NCBI GenBank assembly: GCA_032821775.1
Contig: JAVLRN010000010.1
Span: forward strand, 62,001-126,000
Direction of reading: 5' to 3'
Source: Sanguinoderma infundibulare
Lineage: Eukaryota; Basidiomycota; Agaricomycetes; Polyporales; Polyporaceae
Length of the DNA stretch: 64,000 nt
Made by a program: the position numbers and the translations under genes. Below, in pieces: positions 57,220 through 64,000 of the stretch; the first letter of the stretch is position 1, and every line of letters begins with the position of its first letter. The notes beneath the pieces were generated by a model. The model searched no databases, was not told where the DNA came from, and saw nothing but the letters and a program-made list of their open reading frames with translations.

Positions 57220-58923
57220 ATGATTCGCAACAGTGGTATAGTAAGTCATCCGTCAAGTCCGACGCTGAGCACCCGAGATCGCTTACCTTCATTTTTGATC
57301 GAGACAACGGAGAACAAGCAAGCGGGTAGCAGAAGACGAGCTCTCTTGCCCGAGAGCGATCTCGCGCTTTTCAGGGGGATCGCACCCCAAGAAGTCCAGG
57401 CAATAGCCTCACGACGGATCCAACAATACCACTCGATGATCGAGGACATCACGGACTACGTGCATCAACTCACCGCCATCCAGAACGCTGCCGCACCCAT
57501 CCATGCGAAACTCCCTCCGGAACTCCTTATTCATATCTTCTCGTGGGTGGCTCCTACCCGTCGCGACATAAAGCTCATGCATGTCAGTCGCACTTGGCGA
57601 GAACTTATCCTCAAGACCCCAGAGTTCTGGGTCGATATCATTCGTGACATAACTGTTCTGCATCGGCCCGCACTGGCAGACTTCATTACGTTCATCAAGC
57701 GTTCCGCGCCGCTGAAGTACGCTTTGATCGTTGACACCAGCGTGACGTTACTGCGGACGCTCGATCACGGCGGACATCTCAGTCGGGTTTTTGAATTGTC
57801 CATCACCTTCGAACTGGAGCACATTTCTGCCATTTCAACCTCTACGTTTCTCCAGCTCACCATGCCAAGCTTAGAGGTGCTTCGTTGCACAGTAATCGCA
57901 TTCCTCCACTCCGAACACCATGTCCTCGCCCATTACACCATACCTCCGCTTCCCCACAAATTCCCCCGGTTGCGAAGGCTAGAATGTTCCAATGGCTGTT
58001 TATTCGTGCCGTCTTTAGCATTCCCATCCCTCAGGACAGTGATTCATCACGGTCGCCCCCTCGAACTAGGCTTATTCCTCAAGGCCCTGGAACTGTGTCC
58101 GGAGCTGGAGGAGCTGAAACTCGTCGCTTGGATGCGCCCCTTCTATTTACAGAGGCCTAATCCATTCCTCCAGCAGCCTTGCCATCTGCCCCACCTGCGC
58201 TGGTGTCGCGTTGAGGGGATCAACGATCAACCGGCAACGATGCGCGAATTCCTCTCAAGTTTGGTGCTACCGTCCACGGCTCACCTGGCAGTGGAAGTTC
58301 GGAATGTCATTACACCAGACGACATCATCCCCATTACCCCGCCCCCCGCCGTCATCACCTCAGTCGATACGCTCCGCCTGAAAGTTACCTGCGACCCCAG
58401 CCAACGCACCTGGTGCCACGAGGTCTGCGGACTCGCAGGAGACTCGGAGCGCATCACCCTCACCCTCAGCATGACTCAAGCCTCGATTTCGAATTACGCC
58501 AGCAATTGCTCAGTGTCGATCTCCAGCATCTCAGAGCTGTTCACATTGGCGCGGGTCACCTCTCTGGTCTTCGAATGCGTCGGGGCCGGAAACTCGGTAA
58601 CCGTGGACGTGTGGCTGCACCTGCTTAGCGCCCTCTCGCACCTCGTCGAGCTGACTCTGAACATCAGCTCCTGCCGCCAATTCTTCCGCGCGCTACGCCG
58701 CCCAGGAGACGTGCTTTGCACCGACCTCAAGAGGCTCTCGGTCGCATGCGCGAATGGGGGCGGGAAGGACGAGCTGGTGGTCATGGCGATCGAATGGCGG
58801 GCCTTGTTGGGTCTGTTCCTCGAGAGGTTTGAGTACTGGAACGCTGTTTCGGGCCCCCTGTCGGAGAGTCGGTTGGAGAGGTTGAAGGCGGTTGTCCCGG
58901 AAGTCGTCACGTCGACTACCTAG
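57220..58923 (+). CDS. F-box protein, single exon
   Basis: This uninterrupted frame starts at ATG 57220 in context accaccatga (an upstream non-ATG extension is discounted) and gives about 567 residues. A short coiled segment (SRRIQQYHSMIEDITDYVHQ) precedes a typical agaricomycete F-box: IHAKLPPELLIHIFSWVAP, then LMHVSRTWRELILKTPEFW. The remainder is Leu-rich with regularly spaced strand motifs and no known enzymatic domain. It is expected to bind Skp1 and present substrates to a Cullin-1 ligase. This large family is rapidly evolving in Agaricomycetes, and orthology is not assignable. Confidence 0.8.
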   Translation: MIRNSGIVSHPSSPTLSTRDRLPSFLIETTENKQAGSRRRALLPESDLALFRGIAPQEVQAIASRRIQQYHSMIEDITDYVHQLTAIQNAAAPIHAKLPPELLIHIFSWVAPTRRDIKLMHVSRTWRELILKTPEFWVDIIRDITVLHRPALADFITFIKRSAPLKYALIVDTSVTLLRTLDHGGHLSRVFELSITFELEHISAISTSTFLQLTMPSLEVLRCTVIAFLHSEHHVLAHYTIPPLPHKFPRLRRLECSNGCLFVPSLAFPSLRTVIHHGRPLELGLFLKALELCPELEELKLVAWMRPFYLQRPNPFLQQPCHLPHLRWCRVEGINDQPATMREFLSSLVLPSTAHLAVEVRNVITPDDIIPITPPPAVITSVDTLRLKVTCDPSQRTWCHEVCGLAGDSERITLTLSMTQASISNYASNCSVSISSISELFTLARVTSLVFECVGAGNSVTVDVWLHLLSALSHLVELTLNISSCRQFFRALRRPGDVLCTDLKRLSVACANGGGKDELVVMAIEWRALLGLFLERFEYWNAVSGPLSESRLERLKAVVPEVVTSTT

Positions 58924-59808
58924 CAAGTCGCATACAGTAGGTGAGTGAATAGATCTCTGTGCGCTTCGTAGAAGAAGTTCTTAGTCCTCCGCACCGTATT
59001 CTTAGGAAGTGGCAACGTATACACCGTCTCCAGAACGACTCATCATTCCCGGTAAGTAGATCTTGCGTGCTGCATGCTGTTCACAACCCCTGATGCATGC
59101 TTGCTCTTCGCTTCATGTCAAGTGCTTGGAAGACTGCAGCTTACATAAATGGAGATTGCGGAGGGCCGGAGTCAGCAGACAATAAAGTGAGTAGAGTACC
59201 TGAGTCGAGGGAGATAGAGTGCTTCCGCATCGAAGCAGTTCTGCGACGCTCATGATCAGCTTCGTGACACGATTCCCCTGCTCTCAGGTCTTCTCAGGGG
59301 TGCGTATGCCAGCCGGCGGCCCGACTCGGATGCATGACAGTTATGTCAGCCACTGTTAGAATGGACCGTTCATGCATCGAAGCTTACTTCGGTCGAGTTC
59401 GGGAACCAGCCGAGCAGTTAGCTGTGGATCGCTTATTCAGTATGCCCTTTTAACGTTCATATTGTTTTTATCAACAATCCTTCATCTAGTGCATGACCAG
59501 ATATCTCTGTTTGCACCATTGTTTTCACTTCATTTGACTTGCAAATGCGGAACTAACATTGATGGGCGCCCGTACGCCATCTTGCGCGCTCTCACAGCTT
59601 CTGGGAGCGCATCCAACCTCCGGACTCGCCTCGTGGTCACAAGAAATGGAATCATCAGCTTCTCGCGCCGCCATCGCCGCTTCCGGACAGTTATTTGGTG
59701 ATGTATTCGGTGGACCACAAAGCTCCGGCATTCTTATAAGGAGACGGCGCCATGCACGACACCTTCCCAGGGTACCCATCTTCCACGCTGCCTCGTGCCC
59801 ATCCCGAC
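58924..59808. promoter_or_regulatory. Intergenic region with sedolisin promoter
   Basis: A tataag element at 59735-59740 lies about 70 nt before the sedolisin ATG. The rest (58924-59700) shows no gene. Confidence 0.5.
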
Positions 59809-61891
59809 ATGCTGCTCAGCAGTTTCTTGGTCCTTGGACTCGCCTCATTCGCTCTCGCCACGCGCGAGCCCGTACCCGTCAAGCGGGTCGCGCATGAGTC
59901 GCGTCGGTCTCTCCCAACAGGATGGAGCCTTGTGCGACGTGCCGAACCCGACGTGATCCTTCCATTCCGAGTCGGACTCGTCCAGTCCAACGTGGAGAAC
60001 CTCGAGGCGCTTCTCATGGACATCGCGCACCCGGACTCACCCAACTACGGCAAGCACTGGACACCAGCAGAAGTGGCCAAGGCGTTCCGTCCCTCCGTTG
60101 AGTCCTTCGAGGCCGTGCGGGAGTGGCTCGTCGAAGAAGGGTCGATTGACGCGAGTCGGATCGCCCTCAGCATGAGCAAGAGCTGGGTCGCCGCCAACGT
60201 GACCGTGTCCGAGGCGGAGCGCCTGCTCGGGACGGAGTACTTCGTCTACGAGCACGCTGACGACGGCCGCGAGCACATCGCCTGCCACGACTCGTACCAC
60301 CTGCCCGAGACGGTCTCCAAGCATGTAGACCTCATCATGCCGACGCTGCATTTCGACGCCAAGGTCCGCAGACATGGAAGCACGACCAGCGTGTCTGTGG
60401 CGAAGAACCTTGGCAGCGTGGGCTTCGGCGCTCAACCGAAGATGGGCGGCATCCTTGAAGCAGATGTGAGTGCCACCAAAACTCCTTTTGGGCGTGTTTG
60501 GATGCTCAGCTGCTTGTTGCTTAGGACGTCTTCACCAATCTCGAACACTGTGATGAAGCGATCACTCTCGCGTGCTTGCGTGCGCTCTATAAATTCGTGT
60601 ACGAACCTCTGGCTGCCGAGAAGAACACCATCGGTGTCGGTGAGTGCGAAGTCTTCTCTATTGAGCGCACCTGACAACGTGGTGGATACGCAGTCGAATA
60701 TACCCCACAAACTCACAACCCTTCTGACTTCGACGTCTTCTTCGGCAACTACTCCAAAGCCCAGGTCGGCGAACGCCCCACTTTGATTAGCATCGATGGC
60801 GGCTCCCTCGTGTCTAGCGGCTCTCTCGGCGAGTCCAGCCTCGACTTGCAGTATGTCCTAGGTCTCGTTGGCAAGCAGCAGGAGGTGCTTCTCTATCAAA
60901 CGGGCGATGCGGTCGAGAGCGCGTCGTTCAACAACTTCCTCGATGGCATTGACGGCTCGTTTTGCACGTTCGAAGGCGGTGATGACCCAAGCCAGGACGG
61001 AATATACCCCGATTTGAACCCAGGTGGATACAAGGGTCCGGAAGACTGTGGGGGTAAGCCTACCGCATACGTCATCTCGACCTCGTACGGCTACCAGGAG
61101 GCGGACCTCACACCGGCGTACATGCAGCGCCAGTGCACAGAGTACGGCAAGCTCAGCATGACCGGTATCACATTCGTTTACTCCTCCGGCGACTCCGGCG
61201 TGGCCGGCTTTGATGGCTCCTGCCTTGCCGAGGATGGCCAGCAGGAGCTCGGCGAATCCCGCTTCAACCCAACGTTCCCTGGTGGGTGCCCGTATGTGAC
61301 CTCTGTCGGCGCGACGCAGGTAGTGCCCGGGAAGACAGTCTTCGACCGGGAGAACGCAGTGTTCCAGCGCTTCCCGTCGGGCGGCGGTTTCTCGAACGTC
61401 TTTCCGCGCCCTGAGTTTCAGAACTATGCGGTGGCCCGCTACCTGAAGAACTATCCACCTCCGTATGCGTCAGGTATCTTCAATGCCACCGGACGCGGAT
61501 ACCCGGACGTTGCTGCAAATGGACTCAACTATTCCGTCGCGCTGAACGGCGAGTTCAACCTGATCTCTGGGACGTCTGCGTCAGCACCGACGTTTGCGTC
61601 CATCCTATCTGCCATCAACGATGCTCGCCTTGCGGCTGGGAAGCAGCCTGTGGGTTGGGTCAACCCTGCGGTACGTCCATTTCCTGGCTACCGTTGCAAT
61701 CGAGTGTTAACGCCATGCGGCATCCTTATCAGCTTTACGAATTCGCTGGGGCGTTCAACGACATCACCAATGGCTCAAACCCAGGCTGCGGCACTAACGG
61801 TTTCGCGGCACGCCCTGGGTGGGATCCCGTTAGTGGTCTGGGCACTCCCGACTTCGTACAGCTTCTGCCGAAGTTTCTCGAGCTTCCTTGA
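59809..61891 (+). CDS. Secreted sedolisin-type serine protease (S53, tripeptidyl-peptidase-like)
   Basis: Four exons (59809-60465, 60525-60639, 60694-61670, 61733-61891) encode 635 residues. A signal peptide (MLLSSFLVLGLASFALA) is followed by an activation prodomain with SPNYGKHWTPAEVAKAF. The catalytic Glu and Asp are in GESSLDLQYVLG, the oxyanion Asp in VYSSGDSGVAGF, and the catalytic Ser in LISGTSASAPTFAS. The calcium-binding end is GWDPVSGLGTPDF. These enzymes are acid-active and release tripeptides or cleave internally after autocatalytic maturation, outside the cell. The start chosen puts the signal peptide first; an in-frame upstream ATG (59752) adds only non-signal residues. Confidence 0.93.
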
Positions 61892-62585
61892 TTGATCGTC
61901 GTGACGTGAACAGCAATAGATCGTCACTGAAAATACCATTCACAGGAATCATGGACCTTGGGACTCTTGAGAGATGCGCTATTAATTCCGCTCATTTGCT
62001 ATTGACATTGCTGTATCTGCACTTGTGTTGTAGGACAGTTGCTTGACGTATCGATCCACCTCTCAGATCCTAAATTTAGACGCGTTTTGGAAGTCGAAAT
62101 GGGGGCGATAAGAATATGTGAACTCCGGTCTAAATATTGGATTTGGCGGAGATCTAATAATTGAAGCGGTGGGACTTTTGGTTAAGGCACCGTTGGAGCT
62201 CCGTTTGGTCGGAGTTCATTGACACCGATGCACAGGCGGAGATCGTCGTCGACGTCCCCCTCCTTCTGCGCCCGTCAAGGGGCCTGCAACCTGGAGCTGG
62301 AGCCATTTGGCTGAGCGGCATGGGCGAGGAGGTGATAGGCTGCATCTCATTTGCAACAGCGTATGTCCAACGATGGGCGTACCCTGAGCGTACCGCGGGC
62401 AATGTCGATGCGGTCGCACTCGGCAAGGGACCGCCGTGGTCCACCACGTCCCATCGGGGAAGATAAGCGAGCGTCGCCGCGCAGCGTCTCCGCTTCATTC
62501 GGTACATATACTACTCAGTGCGCGTCCCCAACATTCACCTTGTCCTCTGCTGATCCCTCGCACTTAACACGCTCCTATCTAGTTC
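61892..62585. other. Intergenic region, sedolisin to ABC transporter
   Basis: The 3' flank is A/T-richer than surrounding DNA (61900-62160). Plus frame 62161-62466 (101 codons) has no domain. No gene is supported. Confidence 0.4.
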
Positions 62586-64000
62586 ATGAACTCCCTCCCG
62601 GCTCAGCCTCAATTATTTCTACATGCGCCTGGCTCTAGCCCCACCGTATCGTTTGGCAGGTTCGTGAGCACCAAGGGAATCAATCACGAATTCTCATTGC
62701 TTACCAAACACGAACTCAGCAGTGGACGGCTGGACAGTCGGTTGATTCCAGTGTACATTTCCTGCGGCTCCGTGGCCCTCTTCCTTGCCCAGGCATGCGT
62801 AGAAACATGGTATAGACCTGCAGAGCGTCCTGCGACAGTGCCGTCGAGGCACTCATTCTTGAATGCGAGGTGCGAAGCTGTTGGCGGCAAACGTATCTTC
62901 GTTTTCAGGCTAGCGCAGATGGTTGCCATACTTGCGCTCTTCGCCATCTCTTTCACACACGCAACGCAACTCGCAGGTGCCAATCCCAGTCCTGGGCCTG
63001 TGGATTTCCCAGCTATTGAGATTCCACAACGCTTACTCTACGTGAGAATATCCTGGCTTCCTCACCGTTGATCTCGACTCATCATGCCGTGATGTAGGGC
63101 TATCTTGTCGTGCTTGGGACGACCTCGATCCTTGCCGCTCGACGACCAGCCGATCGTGCCTTCTCCCATGTCTCGTGGATTCTTGTTACCAGTTGGATTG
63201 TCTACGTGTACTGCATCCTATGGCCGTTAGCCCTCGTTCACGGCGTTGCTCACAGCATCAGAGAGGGTTATCTGCTTTATGCCAATGTTGCGCTTCTCTC
63301 ATTATCCGGGGTAATCATCCCCCTCTTCGTACCAAGACGGCACACGCCCGCCAGCCCCAAGGTGATTGATCTATAACTAAATCTCGTCCACTCCTTGTCC
63401 TCACTTCTGATATCAGGAGATCCTGGAACCAAGTGGTGAACAGACGGCGTCGTGGGCATCCCTGCTCACTTTCTCTTTTGTGTCTCCGGTCATCTGGACA
63501 GCCGCCCGTTTGCCCCACCTGCCGTATGACATGCTCCCTCAATTGCCAGACTACGATCACCTGAGAAGTTTAGTTGGACGAAGCTTCGCAGTGAGTTGTC
63601 GTGAAAAACCACATTTACAATGCTGACCTAATAGCAAAGGACCTGGATCCCATGCAGGCCAAAAGTCGTCAACCTTTGGCCGTCAAACTGATCAAGGTTT
63701 TCGGTGAGTTATTATCGGTTATCATGTTAGGGGATCGGCCATTCACGTCCTCACAGGGTTTGAAATGAGCCAGTTATTTGTGATGCAAGTCGTCTCTGTA
63801 AGCATTCAACTACGCACTTACGACACGACGACTTGATGGGGTCATTAGGTCGTTATGGGGTTCGCGGCACCGCTCAGCATAAATCGCCTTCTTACGTGCG
63901 TAACCAACATATCAGTCCGACTCCGTCCCATGGACTGATACTTGATTTATCAAGGTACTTGGAATCCGGAAGTAACGTCGACCAGACAGTGAGGCCTTGG
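62586..64000 (+). CDS. ABCC (MRP-type) ABC transporter, 5' part only (cut by window end)
   Basis: The start is ATG 62586 (MNSLPAQPQLFLHAPGSS). At least six exons are in phase up to the end of the window: 62586-63041, 63098-63361, 63417-63590, then shorter ones. The N-terminal membrane region includes LAQMVAILALFAISFTHA and VSWILVTSWIVYVYCILWPL. The L0/TMD1 entry is GEQTASWASLLTFSFVSPVI, then LPYDMLPQLPDYDHLRSL, and the last readable part is GFAAPLSINRLLTYLESG. The order mirrors the ABCC gene at 26-32.5 kb (TASIFALVTYAWLDPLIW ... LPFEELPPLAEYN). NBDs lie outside the window, so integrity cannot be judged. Confidence 0.85.

Noticed and set aside
1..64000. CRISPR arrays, rRNA, riboswitches, insertion sequences and operons
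   Set aside because: None found, and not expected in basidiomycete nuclear DNA. The only ordered short repeats are the pseudokinase leader arrays, which have no spacers.

Overview
This is a window of fungal nuclear DNA, most likely from a wood-decay-type Agaricomycete. It is GC-rich and gene-dense, with frequent 50-70 nt GT-AG introns, pyrimidine-rich leaders, many F-box genes, MRP-type ABC transporters and sedolisin proteases. The species cannot be fixed from the sequence. All gene models below come from reading frames, splice-site phase and family motifs. There is no CRISPR array, rRNA, operon or recognisable intact transposon.

Layout. 0-3 kb: pyrimidine-rich, without a convincing gene; two possible gene relics. 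3-13.6 kb: a dense housekeeping block with an F-box protein, Spo7 (Nem1-Spo7 phosphatase subunit), an unknown signal-peptide membrane protein, a mitochondrial-type J-protein, a DEDD 3'-5' exonuclease-like protein and an intracellular LysM protein. 14.4-16.5 kb: a pseudokinase. 17.9-25.4 kb: metabolism, with mitochondrial enoyl-CoA hydratase, a broken APH/AIM9-like kinase gene, a fumarate reductase-cytochrome b5 fusion and a hotdog thioesterase. 26-32.5 kb: a full ABCC (MRP-type) transporter with many exons, some of them microexons carrying catalytic motifs. 34-38.6 kb: a tandem cluster of three related two-module genes resembling DUF3072, one apparently broken, followed by a tRNA-Arg(UCG) with intron. 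38.9-43.6 kb: gene-poor. 43.6-49.5 kb: a disordered protein, a class I aminotransferase and an F-box protein. 50.5-52.7 kb: a second pseudokinase, paralogous to the first and in the opposite orientation. 53.5-64 kb: a PQ-loop membrane protein, the AP-1 mu subunit, an F-box/LRR-like protein, a sedolisin and the 5' part of a second ABCC transporter cut by the window end.

Most unusual content. (1) Two paralogous pseudokinases about 34 kb apart are duplicated together with about 330 bp of upstream DNA, including a 22-bp tandem repeat leader, and about 500 bp of downstream DNA. Each has lost canonical HRD/DFG residues in a different way. One has also acquired a CGA-to-TGA nonsense mutation that cuts off a basic tail still readable downstream. 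(2) The tandem DUF3072-like gene family. (3) ABC transporter microexons of 13, 15 and 23 nt that encode the signature, D-loop and Walker A. (4) Three apparent GC-AG introns.

How the genes relate: this is an ordinary eukaryotic chromosome segment, so most neighbours are functionally independent. Shared themes are lipid and fatty-acid metabolism (Spo7, enoyl-CoA hydratase, thioesterase) and membrane transport or trafficking (two ABCC transporters, PQ-loop protein, AP-1 mu).
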